NCBI RefSeq assembly: GCF_000143105.1
Contig: NW_014040801.1
Location: 3,044,559-3,108,558, forward strand
DNA: 64,000 bases
Origin: Grosmannia clavigera kw1407
Taxonomy: Eukaryota; Ascomycota; Sordariomycetes; Ophiostomatales; Ophiostomataceae
Reading direction: 5' to 3'
A program made the position numbers and the translations under genes. The notes below the pieces were generated by a model. The model was not told the origin of the DNA. It worked only from the letters and a program-made list of their open reading frames with translations, and did no database searches. Below are positions 43,847 to 54,886 of this stretch, piece by piece. The first letter of the stretch is position 1. Every line of letters starts with the position of its first letter.

Positions 43847-44693
43847 GATGCTTGCGATCGTGCCTCGTCTTTTCACTTCGTTCTCGCGTCTGCCTTGATG
43901 CAATGCTTCTGCTGGCGCGCTATACAATCGGGCGTCAGAACCGTGTTGAGATCGGAAGATAGCGCTGTCACAGGATGGCCAGGGGCAATTGAGAGCTGGA
44001 CGGAACAGGAGGACAAGATGATCACCAAAAGAACAGATCCTGATGAGACTAGGTCGCGAATATTGATTACGTGAGAAACGGGCAACCTAAAATTTCATGC
44101 GCTCAATCCAGCGCGATTGCGGAGTAAGAGCTATTACCTATTCGAAGATAAGCCCCACTTGCGCTATTCCTAATACAGAAGGTCGGCTTTCCCCAGCTCA
44201 GCCTTCGGTGGACGAAGTTGGATGGTACTCCGTACGGAGTACATATGGTTGGTATCTTATATATTATGGCGTACGATTTCTCCATATGGAGCATACTTCT
44301 GCTTCAAATAGGGGCTTTCCAATACGTATGCCAAAATCAAAAGGCGGGCGGGCTTCCGCTGCGGATAATAATACATTAGTGCCACGTGCTTGCCAGACGA
44401 AAGAGGTTGCTGACGAAACAAGCAGTTTGAACGAAACAGAGGACAAAATAAAGGTAAAGAGGTCATGCCTACAGTAGGGCAAATAGGACGATAAAACGCG
44501 GGATTTCGTAGTATCACGGTAAGGAAAGGACAGAGGAGCTAAGTATAATACAGTTGAGGTCGGACGGGGCAAAGGGAATAAGCAAGGAGACCCAAGAACG
44601 GGCATTTGTTAGTAGCAAGTAGAGCAACGAGGGCAGCAAACAAAGGCCAGTCGAAAACGTGGGTATCATCGCACTCATAAGATAAGATGCTGC
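43847..44693. other. intergenic region with an 18-bp palindrome
   Basis: 847 bp in tandem minus orientation: promoter of SHR3 on the left side, 3' end of the next gene on the right. It contains the palindrome at 44225-44242. No gene is seen. Confidence 0.55.
44225..44242. repeat. 18-bp perfect palindrome of the TAC-NNN-GTA family
   Basis: GTACTCCGTACGGAGTAC is fully self-complementary. The identical 18-mer occurs at 62388-62405. Confidence 0.85.
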
Positions 44694-47305
44694 TCATGCG
44701 CGCACGGCGCTCTTGCCAAGCGTCAGCTGGCCCAGGCTGAGAGTCCTGGACGTCTTTCGCTGCTGCTCGGGGCTGTCGCCACCGCTGGGGTCGACGTTGC
44801 TGCTGCCGTCTTCCCGGGTCGACGGCCGCTCGAGCTTGCCCATGGCTTGTGGTAGCGTGAGCTTTGTGGCGACAGCGTCACGGATGCTGCCTGTGCTTGA
44901 CACCGGGGAGGACAGAGGCTCAAGGCTGCGCTTCTGCTGTGCTGCCGGGTCGCGCACGATGGCGTACATGGTGGTGGAGAGGACGTTGATGCGGTCATTC
45001 AGCTTCTTGACCTGGGCCTCGAGCGTTTGGCGGGCAGCCCGCTCTGCTTCAAGCTGTGCTGCCATCTCTGCGGCTGAGGCTGGCGACGTGCCGCGACCAA
45101 TGGAGGCGCCAAGTGCCGGCAGGCTCGCCGCTTCTCTGACTGTGGCTGCGACTGACGGTGGGAATGCCGGCATGGGCACAGGCTTCACCTGCGTGGCCGC
45201 CGTCGATGGCGGGTGGAGCGAGCCGATGTAGGTGCGACCTTCGCCAAAGGACAGGTGTGACTGGTGCATGTCCGAGTCGAAGGAGGCGGTGGAGTTGCCG
45301 GAGCGGTCTGAATGGCGGCTGCTGCAGCGTGATGAGGCGGCGGGAGCAAAGCGGTGCTTGGCCGATGTCGAGGCCGTGTAAATCGGCCGCATTTCTGCTG
45401 TTGCCGTTGCTGATGGCGAGGTGTACATGACCGTGTCGTTGGCAAACGAGTGCGCAGATCTCGGGTGCTCCTTGAGCTCGGCCACGGCGTGGAAGAGCTG
45501 GTCGACGACATGCTCGACGCGATGCATGCGGGACTCGAGCATGTCGAGACGGGAGTTCATGTTGGCGGTGTGTGGCATTTCGGGCAGGCCGGATAAGTTG
45601 CCAAAGGAAAACGGTTGCATCGCCGTATTCGGCGAGTCCGGGGAGCCAGGTGTGGCAGGCAGGCTGGGCAGAAGGGCGCCACTGAGCCCGCCATTATTGA
45701 GAAAGTCCGAAGGGCTTCCACTGTGCCGACGCGCAAGATCGCGTTCACGGATGTCGTCATCGTCGTCGTCGCCGTCCCGGCCCTCAATGCCGTTGTCATC
45801 TGCGTGGCCTGTGCGAGTCTCCGGGCCGTCCGCATCCTCGTCGGAGAGAGGAGACATGAGCGTCGGATCGTAGCTCTCACGCCAGTAACGGATCTCATCG
45901 CTGCGGCGACGGGACCTGTCCCGACCAAAGGTCAGGTCGCGCAGACCAGACAACGACCGAGAACGTCTCCTGAGACCCAAGTCTGTCGCTCCCACCAGGT
46001 CAGATGTGATGGCACGGCCGATCTCGTCAGCGCGATACGGCACGATTCCGTCAACATTGCCTGCCAAGTTCCCTCGGCTTGTGGCAGCACCGCCACCCAG
46101 GCCGGTAGATGAGAGCGGATGGTGAGTAGCTCGGGCATGCACGCTTGCAGGTCGGGGAGACAGGCCGGCCCACTCCCCCCCGCCGAGAATGTCTCCGCTG
46201 CTTCCGTAACCCCCGGCACCACGGCGCAAGTGGTGCTGTGCAATACGCATGCGGGTTACCGTCGTGGCCGTAGCTGCGGATGAGCGACTGCGAGCGGCGT
46301 CGTCTTGGACCGTTGACGGGCCGTCAGCATGTAGGGACGTCCGCACGCTGTCAATGATCGACATGGCGCCAGGACCGACTGAGTGCGACCGGAGTGCGCG
46401 ACCATACTCGCTGAGGGGAAGCGAGGTCGAACGCCCAGGCTCGGCCTCCTTTGAGATGCTGAGCACAGTGGGATCCTTGTAGCAGTCAGTATGAGGAGGC
46501 GCAGGCGGACGACGAAAAAAAAAAAAAAAAAACATACCGAACGCACGCTGCGGTGCAGTGGGGGGGTGTCGTAATGAGAAGCTTGGCTGCTGGGAGGGGG
46601 CAAGCTATCAACGTGCTTCCGGCGGCTGAAGAGCTTGCTGAAAGCGCCACGAAAACCAGACTTTTTCCGCTGAGGCCTTATGTCGCTGCCGGTATCTCTG
46701 CTCTGGCTGATTCGGGGGTTCTCCGATCTGGCGCTGGCTTCAGAGTATCGCACGTTATTTGGAGGGGCACGTTGCTGAAGGGCCGAGGAAACGCGTTTTG
46801 AGCCTCTGGCAGTAGGAGGGGAGTCTGAGAGCAGAGTCGAGCTGGTGGCAATGGCATGTGGTGGCGGTCGCTTCGAGAGAGGGCGCGGCTGTGGTGTGGA
46901 AGCGGGTGATAGCTGGCTAGCCGATGCAGGCGAGCTGGTGCCTGCTTCTCTCTGCAGAGGGGAGGGAAGCAGAGAGGCCGATGCAGGCGGAAAGGTCGTT
47001 GCAGGGGGTCCGGAAGCGTCGGGTACTGATGCGCTCTTGGCATTCTCGACCGGTGCCGCCACCACAGGCACGACCTCTGCCGATTCCGGGTCGAAAGAAG
47101 CGGACTGGACTGGCTTTGGCATGGGACTCGGGCAGGACTCATGCACAGCACCAGACTCACTGGGGACGGACTGCTGCTCTTTGAGGTCAAGGGGATCGGG
47201 CATGGGGATTGGAGCCGAGATGCGTCCCCGGACAGACTGGCGCGAGGCCCTGGGCCGGTCTACACCCGGGCTGGAGAGCGGCTTCAACATGGTGGCTCTG
47301 TTCAT
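44694..47305 (-). CDS. uncharacterised Pro/Ser-rich protein with C-terminal coiled coil
   Basis: Two exons, 46538-47305 and 44694-46475, giving 849 residues from the ATG at 47305. I do not recognise a named family. The first 250 residues are Pro/Ser-rich and end in a basic patch (KKSGFRGAFSKLFSRRK). After the intron comes a region with a compact conserved-looking block, RSRRRSDEIRYWRESYDPTL. A segment beginning SRLDMLESRMHRVEHVVDQL is amphipathic. A later helix, AAQLEAERAARQTLEAQVKKLNDRINVL, is a clear coiled coil, and the C-terminal 60 residues are Ser/Pro-rich. It is probably a structural or scaffolding protein, but this is a guess. The donor of the 62-nt intron is followed directly by 18 T on the transcribed strand. 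Confidence 0.75.
46515..46532. repeat. homopolymer run of 18 A next to a splice donor
   Basis: On the transcribed minus strand this reads as 18 T beginning within the donor sequence GTATGT of the intron in the preceding gene. Confidence 0.85.
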
Positions 47306-48667
47306 GACCACGAGAGGCGATGGAGTTGGCGGAAAGACGAGGTCGCGGGTTCGTGCCGGCGTGATCCATCGGGCACCGGCAAAGACCGCTGCGCTGGTGG
47401 TGGTGGACAGAGAGGACTGAGTGCTGTGCGGCGTGGACCAGACACGTTGAAACGAATGGATGGCCGCTCTGTCCCAGCCAGAGTGGAAGAGAGTGACAAA
47501 GGTGAGAGAGCGAAAGGGCGAAAGAGCGACAGAGCGAAAGAGCAAGAGAGAGAGAGAGAGAGCGCCGTTCGAACCAGCGGCAGACAATTAACAGAAACAG
47601 ACGCTGTGTAGATGAGGGTGGGCGCGACCGTCTTAAGGGGGTGTACTCTGGAGAGAGAGAAAAGAGTGAGTATGCGACACGAGTTCAAGTAAGATACCTG
47701 CAATATAATAAGGTGGTAGTATGCAGGGATCCTAGCTGCTGGTTGGCATGCTAGGGCGGTGGGACGGGGGAGAAGGGCCCAAGCCAAGCTTGCAGAGCGT
47801 GGAGGAAGGGGAACGGTCCGCGAGCAAAGAAAAAGGCGGGCTCTGCGGGTTTAGAAATAGAAATGATGATGCGATGTATCTGAAGCGGGCGGGCGGTGGC
47901 GATGGCCAGGAACGAGGCCAGACGCTGGCAGAGCGAAGCGAAGGCTGTCTGAGAGTTTGAGCAGTTTGACGGGGGGGGAACCACACAGGCCCCGTGGATG
48001 AAACAGCCGGAACGGCGCCAAAGCAAAGAGAAGAAACAACGGCGGAGATTCGAGAATGGAGCGACAGTTGCAGCAGGGCGCCCAAAGAGGTAAGGCGCAG
48101 CTGCTGGCACGGTAGGATTCAACGTTGCTGGTGGGCCCAGTCGATGCAGGGGCCGAGGGTCGCAAGAGGCCCAGCCATTGTTTGTGTTTGAGCTTTACGC
48201 CGTATTCCTTCTGCAGTGTCAGACGTCGGATGTGCCAGGGTTCGGCGAACGGACGTGTTTGCGGCGTGTGTGGTGTCACGGATGGGTCGGGTGGGAGGTC
48301 TCGCACCGTGGTTGGTAAGGCTGCAGTGGGAGAGGAGGAAAGAGAGTATAGATGAGGATGAGAGATGAGATTGAGAAAAGGAGAGGATGAATGAAAAGGG
48401 AGGAGATGAGGATGAGCAAAGGAGAGGGTGAAAAAGGAGAGGTTGAAGATGAGAAGGGAAAGAAGGCCAAGTTACGAGCTCGTGAGGCCGGACTGGGAAG
48501 GCACGGCATCCGTCGCACAGCGGGACAGCGAAACAAGCAGGTGCGACCGGTCCTCCGTATTCGCATACCCGTTTTATGTACAGCAGGCATTACGAGAGCA
48601 CGGCACGATGCGATGCGCCGGAAGAGAAGCCCAAGCCGGAAGGTAGTGATTAGTCAGCAACAGGGAC
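47306..48667. other. intergenic region rich in purine tracts
   Basis: 1362 bp in tandem minus orientation, between the Pro/Ser-rich gene and the helicase. It holds GA-rich sequence at 47510-47563 and a purine tract at 48326-48466. Open frames in it lack features and probably reflect skewed composition. A GTAAGATAC word lies at 47689. Confidence 0.5.
48326..48466. repeat. polypurine tract, about 140 bp
   Basis: GGAGAGGA-, GATGAG- and GAAAAGG-like units with few pyrimidines on the plus strand. It lies downstream of the helicase stop, so it is in the 3' flank of that gene or the leader of the next. Confidence 0.7.
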
Positions 48668-51016
48668 TCAAGGCTCGGCTGCGGCCTCGGACGAGTCTGG
48701 ATAGCGCAGATCGGCATGCTCTTCGAGAAAGGCCATCCACTGTTTGAGGAAGGTGCTTCCTCTGGCTGGTTAGCAGTTGAAAGAGGAAGAAAGAAGAAGG
48801 AAGAGAGAGGAGGAAAAGAAGAAAGAGGAAAAAAAGAAAGAGGGGAAAAAAAAAAAGAAAGCTCACCGTCCTACAGTCTCAGAGTCGCCGATGACGGTGA
48901 GCGACCGTTTTGGCCGTGTCATGGCCACGTTGAGGCGGCGGCGATCGGCCAGGAAGCCGACGTCGGCGGTCAAGTTGCTGCGCACCAGGCTGAGCACGAC
49001 GGCCTCCTTCTCGCGGCCCTGGAAGCCGTCGACGGTGCCGACCTCGAGCCCGGCCAAGGCGGTCTTGAGCGGCGCCAGCAGGGCCACCTGGGCGCTGTAG
49101 GGCGTGACGACAGCAATGTCCTGGGGCCGGACGCCGGCGGCGACGAGCGCGCGGACGTGCTGCCGCACGAGGGCAGCTTCCAAGGTGTTGTGTTTGCTGT
49201 CGGTGAGTTTCCCTCGGGATGTCTGCTCGCTCGTCTGGTCCCCCTCGGCAAAGTCGCCGCCTTGCGTGTCGATAAAGACGAGCGGCTCGCGCGTGTCATC
49301 CGTGTCTGCTACCGGACAGCCGTCGTCTGCGTCGCCGTAGCGCAGATCTCGCAGCAGACGGCCGGCCACAGCCTCGGCCGCCACCAGGTGGCCACCGTAG
49401 AGCGTGTCGGACGGGAAGCGCATGATGCGCTCGTGCATGCGGTACTGTGTCGTCAGCATGCGCTTGATCGAGTCGCCGTGTAGAGCGAGAAGGCGGTCGA
49501 AGAGGGTGTATTCGAGGGAGAGAGTGGTGTGTGCTTCGTTTTCGGCTTCTTTCCCATCTTCCTTTTCGCTCTTTCCCTTCTCTCCTTTTCCACTCCCTCC
49601 CTTTCCCTTTCCTCCCTTCTTTTTTCCCCCTCCCCCTCCACTGCCCCTCGACTTCACCGTCGGCGGCAGCTGCAGGTGATCTCCCGCACACACCACCTTG
49701 CGGGCGCCCAGCAGCGCCACCCAGCACTGTGCCTCGAGTGCCTGGCCGACCTCATCGATGACGACCACGTCAAAGTTGCGGCTGGCCTGGTCGCCGGCCG
49801 CCACCCGCAGCTGGCTGCCACCGGCGCCATGCAGCGTTGCCAGCACGACGCGGCTGCCGGCGACGAGGTCGTGGACGCAGCGCCGCTCGCGGTCGCGGTA
49901 TTCGCGGCGAAGCGCCCGCAGCTCGCCGTAGACAGAGCGACGGGCCGCACGTCGAGCGGCGGCCGACAGCTTCTGGCCTTTCTGCAGTTGCCGCAGCTCG
50001 TCCTGCTGTCTGTCCATGTCGGCACGCACGTCGCGCACGATGGCGCCGGCCTCGGACGTCTGGGTCAGCACGTCGAGCGCATAGCCGGCCACAGACGGCA
50101 GCAGGCGTGCCGGATGGCCCAGTCGCACCATAGGAACGCCGTGTGGTCCCAGCCGTTCGACCAGGTTGTCAACCGCAATGTTGGACGGCCCGCACACCAG
50201 CACGCGCTGGCCGCGACCGACCAGCTGCAGGACCAGCTCCACCAGCGCGTGCGTCTTGCCGGTGCCAGGCGGCCCGTGGATCAGGGCTACCTCGGGCGCT
50301 GCCAACGCAAACCGCACGGCCGCCCGCTGCGATGCGTCCAGCGAGCCGTCAATCCAGCGAATCGCGTCCTCCTCGTTCTCGCGTGCCGCCGGCGACGGCG
50401 ATGCCTGCCCAAAGAGCACCCGCATCAGGCTCGTGTACTCGCTAGATGGCATCGTCTGCAGCGTCTGCATCGCCGCTGACATGCGCCGGAAGGTCACGTC
50501 GTCCGCCAGCTTGACCAGCCAGACGCGACCGGCCAGCAGCACGTCCACGGCTTCTTCTCTGCTGCTGTCGCTGTCGCCCTGGTCGAGCCCCACGTCCAGT
50601 CCTGTCCGCCGCACCCGCGTGATCACGCCTCGTGACCCTCGCTGCTCCAGCTCCCGCATCTCCCGCTTCTTCGCGCTGCCGCCTGGCTGCTCGGCCACCA
50701 ATACAATGTCGCCGGTCCGGAGGCCGTGTTCCGGCAGCTCGCTGCCGTCTTCACTGTTCTTAGCCACGCTCAGCGCTCCGTCACGCACCAGCGTCAGCAC
50801 AGTTCGCCCGCCCATGCCTGTCCGCCGTCCGTCCACGACTAGGTTCGTCAACGCCAGACCTGCCCGCTGTAGTGCTGCTGGCGTGTGGCTGCCAATGGCC
50901 GTCGCCGTCTCTGCCATCTCGCTCTGCAGCTCGGCCGTTAGCAGGTCCAGCTGCGCGGCCGCAAACGCCGGAATGTCCACCGCCATAGGCTCTGTCCGCT
51001 TCTCCGTGGCCGCCAT
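48668..51016 (-). CDS. HCS1: superfamily 1 helicase, HCS1/IGHMBP2 (DNA polymerase alpha-associated helicase A) type
   Basis: 5'-3' helicase of the Upf1-like SF1B group. Two exons, 48867-51016 and 48668-48761, giving 747 residues. The second exon was found by reading past the apparent stop: VGR joins to GSTFLKQWMAFLEEHADLRY, the expected C-terminus of the family. Walker A GPPGTGKT lies at 248-255, motif Ia GPSNIAVDNL at 276-285, Walker B DEVGQ at 421-425 and motif III GDHLQLPPT at 445-453. QYRMHE, TVDGFQGREKEAVV and NVAMTRPK follow as motifs IV-VI. A Gly/Lys/Glu-rich insert at about 456-495 follows motif III; related proteins have a loop here, but this one is unusually repetitive. It is divergent from the DUF202 gene. 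Confidence 0.93.
48779..48861. repeat. polypurine tract filling the helicase intron
   Basis: About 80 bp of A and G only, or nearly so, on the plus strand. On the transcribed strand it is a polypyrimidine run between donor (48866) and acceptor (48762). Confidence 0.8.
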
Positions 51017-51422
51017 CGTCGTGTGTGCTGGTGCGTTTGCGTGTTTGCGTGTTTGCCTCCGTCGTGAAAGCTGTCGTCGAGTATCACGTGGGGTTAATGG
51101 GGATACAGCTCACGTGACCCGCGCTTGTGGATCCCGTGATATGCAGCAACCGGAATATGTATGACACGGGCAGTATAGTTATGTACAGCACGTAATACGC
51201 CTGAACATGTCCTACAATCACAACAGACCGCTACAATCATCATCGTCGAGCAGCTGGCAAAGCAGTGACGAGGCCGGCTGGTGGCAGCTCCAGTAGCTGC
51301 AGTGCACGTGCTTTCCGGCCTAGCGCCATTCTGCGTCCGTTGACGTGATTTCCTCTTGGCAGGTGCATATATTATACGGAGTACATAGTCTGCACATACG
51401 GAGTATATGCACAAACATCAAG
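51017..51422. promoter_or_regulatory. divergent promoter region, helicase / DUF202 gene
   Basis: 406 bp between opposed starts. Two TAC-NNN-GTA words lie close to the DUF202 start, at 51375-51384 and 51397-51405. CACGTG-type words occur near 51083 and 51307. Confidence 0.6.
51375..51405. repeat. two TACGGAGTA words 22 bp apart in a promoter
   Basis: TACGGAGTAC at 51375 and TACGGAGTA at 51397, both in the same orientation. They end 18 bp before the ATG of the DUF202 gene, so they are almost certainly in its leader or core promoter. Confidence 0.75.
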
Positions 51423-52384
51423 ATGGTCCAATGCGATGATTCAGCCCGTCCATTCAGTCCGCCGAGTCCCAGTCCAATCAACCCGCAGAGCCCCAGTCCG
51501 TCCAATCCGCCGAGCCGTCCTCTGAGCCGCACCCGCTCTCCAGCCTCTGTCCGCCCGCAAGACCGCATCGAGGTCATTCTCGAGATTGGCCGTCGACGCG
51601 CCAATTCTCTCTACGACACCGACACACCGCGTGCTCCTGTCGTTCCAATGGAGTCTCTGCTCCACAATGACAGTGCCGCCGGTCGACCGATCGACTATCA
51701 GAGCACGGCCGTGACCTCAGCCAGCAGCACACCCCCCCGACGACGCAGAGCACCGCCTACAGCGACGTCCGAGGCCAGTCACGACAGGCCAGACGGAGCG
51801 GAACAGCCGCTGAGCTGGTGGGCGTCACTGCTGGCTAGTGTGCAGACGCTGGAGCTAGAGAACAAGGGGAGTGTGGCAAGGGACCATTTGGCATTGGGTG
51901 AGTGTCTGTTGTTTTGATTCTGTTCTTGTCATCATCTTCCTTTCCTCTCTTCTCGTCTCCTCGCTTCTCTTTTTTTTCTCATCTCGTCTTCTCCTCCCTC
52001 CTCCTCCTCTCTCCTCTTTCTTTTCTCCTCTTCCCTCCCGCTAATCCCCCAGAACGAACTTTCCTCGCTTGGCTGCGCACCTCCCTCGCCTTTTCCTCCA
52101 TCGGCATCGCCGTCACGCAGCTCTTCCGCCTCAGCACCTCCTCCGACAGCAGCTCGCAGCTCGACGCACTTCACCGCGTCGGCCGGCCGCTGGGCAGCAC
52201 CTTTCTTGGCATCAGCATCTTGATCCTCTTCCTGGGCTACCACCGCTACTACCAGAGCCAGCAGTGGATCCTGCGCGGCAAGTTTCCGGCCAGCCGCGGC
52301 ACCGTGCTGCTCGTCTCCGTCGTGGCCTTTGCCCTGATGGTGGCCTCGCTCGTCGTCGTCGTCGTCGTGCAGCCGCACGGCTGA
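51423..52384 (+). CDS. DUF202 (YidH-type) small membrane protein
   Basis: Two exons, 51423-51897 and 52053-52384, giving 268 residues. The N-terminal 120 residues are disordered, with Ser-Pro repeats (SPPSPSPINPQSPSPSNPPS) and a basic Pro/Arg patch. Then comes WWASLLASVQTLELENKGSVARDHLALGERTFLAWLRTSLAF, the hallmark start of the DUF202 domain. Three membrane segments follow: FLAWLRTSLAFSSIGIAVTQ, TFLGISILILFLGYH and VLLVSVVAFALMVASLVVVV. In yeast the nearest relatives include vacuolar or ER proteins linked to VTC-type complexes, but function here is unknown. The intron falls inside the conserved GERTFLAWLR motif and is largely pyrimidine. The stop is 72 bp from the convergent DPH6 stop. Confidence 0.85.
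51942..52040 (+). repeat. polypyrimidine tract in the DUF202 intron
   Basis: About 100 nt of C and T with very few purines, immediately before the CCCCCAG acceptor of the 155-nt intron. Confidence 0.75.
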
Positions 52385-52456
52385 ATTGGTGGCTGTGACG
52401 GCTTTGATAGACCCATATCTGTCTCAATTGACCTTTTTCTTCACTCCTCTCGTCCA

Positions 52457-54886
52457 TCACCCTACCACTACCGCCGCCAGCCTCTCACCGTCTCCGTTCC
52501 ACAGCGAGATGCACGGCACCACCGGCACCGACGTCCACGTGATCGCCGACAGGCTGCAGCTGGCCGGGTCCACGTACACCAGCTCGGCGGCCGTGCCATC
52601 GAGCAGGGCCGCCTCAGCAAGCGTGCCGGCGTCAGCACCACGTGGCCACATGCGCACTGTTTGTTTCAGGCGGCTGTCTTTGACGGCCGTCTCGTATTGC
52701 ACGAAACCGCTGCCTGGGCCATGTCTGGTGGTGTGCTGCTCGATACTACCGGCGGTCACGTGACTGAAACCAGCAAGCGCATGCCATTCGACCGCAGCTC
52801 CGCGCGGCAGCTCCTCGACCTCGGCCAGGAAGACAGGCGGCACGGTCGAAGACGACGCGGATGCTGGGGCGACCGCCGTCCAGTCTGGGAGCTGCAGGGC
52901 CGTGCTGCTATTGTTGCTGTCGTCGCCTGCTAGCTGGTAGTGCCGGGCGTCAAAATGGCGATCCCATAGGTCCGGTCCATCGTCGTTGTCATCGTCGCTG
53001 CTGTCTGCCAGCTCTGGTCGCCACGCATGGGCAGCCCGCCAGGCCTTGGCGACGTCGATGGCCTGGCGCGACAAGCCACCGGCCGCCAGACCGCTCTGCC
53101 GCGGCACGTAGGCCACAGCACCAGCCCACCAGCGGACGTCAACAGCAGTGCCGACGCGCCAGAGATGCTGCAGGGCCAAGGTGGCCTGAAAGGCGAAGGA
53201 GGCGGGAGGAGACGGGGCGCGGACGGACGACGATGCCAAACCGGGGCCCGACACGACCAGTGGCAGCAGCTGCTCGCCAACCAGGGCACCGGTCTCGACC
53301 GCGGCATCAGGCAGGTCCATGGAAGCGGGGACGAGCGGGATCTGGCCGGCGATGCAGACGAGACGGGGACCGTCAGCCTGGTCGACATCGCCATCGACAT
53401 CGACATCGACACGCACCGAGACGGCCTGGCTGTAGGGTCCAATGTTGGCGGGCGCCCAGTAAGAGCGCGACTGCACGTGCAGCCCCTGGCGATCTGAGGA
53501 GAGAGTCGGGGTTGAGGTCAAGGCGGCCAGAGGAGGCAGCAGCACGGTCAGATGCACGGCCACGTCCAGGCCGTCTGGCAGCAGATCGCCGCACGAGATG
53601 GCCACGCGAGCCGGTGGGTTCGGCTGGGCACTGCCAAACAGCCGGCCGTAGACCGCGTTGACGGCAGCAAAGTCGGCCATGCGGCGCAGCACGACGAGCG
53701 TGCGGATGATGCAGTGCGTCGGCTCGGGCGGTGATTCGGTTGTCGGCCACAGCTGCTGCAACCGGACGCGCACCTGGTCGACGACCGACTGGGCCGCCTC
53801 GCCAATCAGACAGTCGCACTGTTCCGGGAGGACAGACCAGGTCGAAATCGGAAGAGACAAAGTAGGGAAAGTCGAGATCGGGATAGACGTCGATGAGACC
53901 GTCTCAGCAGCAGTCAGACTCTTCATGTCGGCCAGCACGCTCTCAAACCGCGGATCCAAAATTCCAGGCACGCGTACCTGAGCCGTCTGCTTGTCCTTTT
54001 TTTCGTCCTCGTCCTCCCTCCCCTTTCCCTTCACCACCGCCTTCCCAACCTGCAGCCACGCACTCCCGCCGCCCTCTCGCACCACCCGGCAGTTCTCCTC
54101 GGCCACGGCCACGGCTCCGACACGAAACAGCGCCCGCGGCCCGTCCAGCACCAGCGTCTCGTACTCGCCACCCTCGCCCAGCAGCATGGCCACGCTGTCA
54201 TCCGCACAATTCTCTCCGTTCAGGCGGCCAAATCGCTGCAGTGCCCGCTGCAGCCGTGTCTGGCCGCTCGCGCTGGCCACATCGGCCCACAGCATCTGCT
54301 CGTCCAGGCCGCCGCTGGCCACCTTGACGATCCGGGCATCCAGGCCGGCCAGCCCGAGGTCGCCCAGATACGTCGACCGGCTCGACGACGACAGCTGCCG
54401 CGGCAGCTGCCAGAGATAGGCCAGCGATACCAGTCCCAGACGGCCGGCCACCGACTCGACCCGCGTGCGCTGGTACGTGCTGAGGATCGCACCCGCACAC
54501 ACGGCCTCGGCTGACGGGTGGGCTGCCATCACCCGGCGCAAGAGCCGCGTCATCGACTCGGTCTCGTCTCCCATCGTCCCTGTCGTCCCCGTTGTCGTCT
54601 CGTCCGCCGCATACTCCCGGCCCTGCTGCACTGCTTGGCCCTCGATCGCCTGTCGGTACAGCGGCAGACCTGTCACCTCGCCGTACAGCGGCACCACCTC
54701 GTGACCAACCGTCTGGTACATGAAGCTGTTCAGGTCGCCCTCCTCACCCTCCTCACCCTCGCCTCTCTCGTCCCCTGGGTACAGATTCGCTAGCGCCACC
54801 ACCTGGTGTCCCTGCACCAGACAGTGCAACAGACTGTAAAAGCTGTCCTTCCCCCCCGACACCAATCCGATCACCTGGAGGCCCAT
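52457..54886 (-). CDS. DPH6: diphthine-ammonia ligase (ATP-pyrophosphatase plus two RidA-like domains)
   Basis: Catalyses the last step of diphthamide synthesis on elongation factor 2, amidating diphthine with ATP and ammonium. Single exon, 809 residues. The N-terminal adenine-nucleotide alpha-hydrolase domain begins LVSGGKDSFYS (PP-loop at 10-15), continues with ALANLYP near 33 and ends with the family signature GEGGEYETLVLDGP near 235-248. Two YjgF/RidA-like domains follow, as in yeast Dph6: one around 415-480 (AVNAVYGRLFG, then RVAISCGDLLPDGLDV) and one around 495-640 (WAPANIGPYSQAV, then RLVCIAGQIPLVP). The frame is open 33 codons further upstream, but the ATG at 54886 places SGGKDS at the usual distance from the N-terminus. 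Convergent with the DUF202 gene, 72 bp between stops. Confidence 0.93.
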   Translation of the reverse strand: MGLQVIGLVSGGKDSFYSLLHCLVQGHQVVALANLYPGDERGEGEEGEEGDLNSFMYQTVGHEVVPLYGEVTGLPLYRQAIEGQAVQQGREYAADETTTGTTGTMGDETESMTRLLRRVMAAHPSAEAVCAGAILSTYQRTRVESVAGRLGLVSLAYLWQLPRQLSSSSRSTYLGDLGLAGLDARIVKVASGGLDEQMLWADVASASGQTRLQRALQRFGRLNGENCADDSVAMLLGEGGEYETLVLDGPRALFRVGAVAVAEENCRVVREGGGSAWLQVGKAVVKGKGREDEDEKKDKQTAQVRVPGILDPRFESVLADMKSLTAAETVSSTSIPISTFPTLSLPISTWSVLPEQCDCLIGEAAQSVVDQVRVRLQQLWPTTESPPEPTHCIIRTLVVLRRMADFAAVNAVYGRLFGSAQPNPPARVAISCGDLLPDGLDVAVHLTVLLPPLAALTSTPTLSSDRQGLHVQSRSYWAPANIGPYSQAVSVRVDVDVDGDVDQADGPRLVCIAGQIPLVPASMDLPDAAVETGALVGEQLLPLVVSGPGLASSSVRAPSPPASFAFQATLALQHLWRVGTAVDVRWWAGAVAYVPRQSGLAAGGLSRQAIDVAKAWRAAHAWRPELADSSDDDNDDGPDLWDRHFDARHYQLAGDDSNNSSTALQLPDWTAVAPASASSSTVPPVFLAEVEELPRGAAVEWHALAGFSHVTAGSIEQHTTRHGPGSGFVQYETAVKDSRLKQTVRMWPRGADAGTLAEAALLDGTAAELVYVDPASCSLSAITWTSVPVVPCISLWNGDGERLAAVVVG

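Noticed and set aside
47751..48306. Overlapping minus-strand ORFs between the Pro/Ser-rich gene and the helicase
   Set aside because: Low-complexity products from purine/pyrimidine-skewed DNA; more likely the leader of the gene starting at 47305.
49500..49660. Gly/Lys-rich insert of the helicase as an unspliced intron
   Set aside because: A GTGAAG donor-like site exists, but no good branch site or pyrimidine-AG acceptor on the coding strand. The frame is open throughout and related fungal proteins have a loop at this place.
49529..50479. 316-codon plus-strand ORF opposite the helicase
   Set aside because: Antisense shadow of conserved helicase motifs; the product is Arg/His-rich without features.
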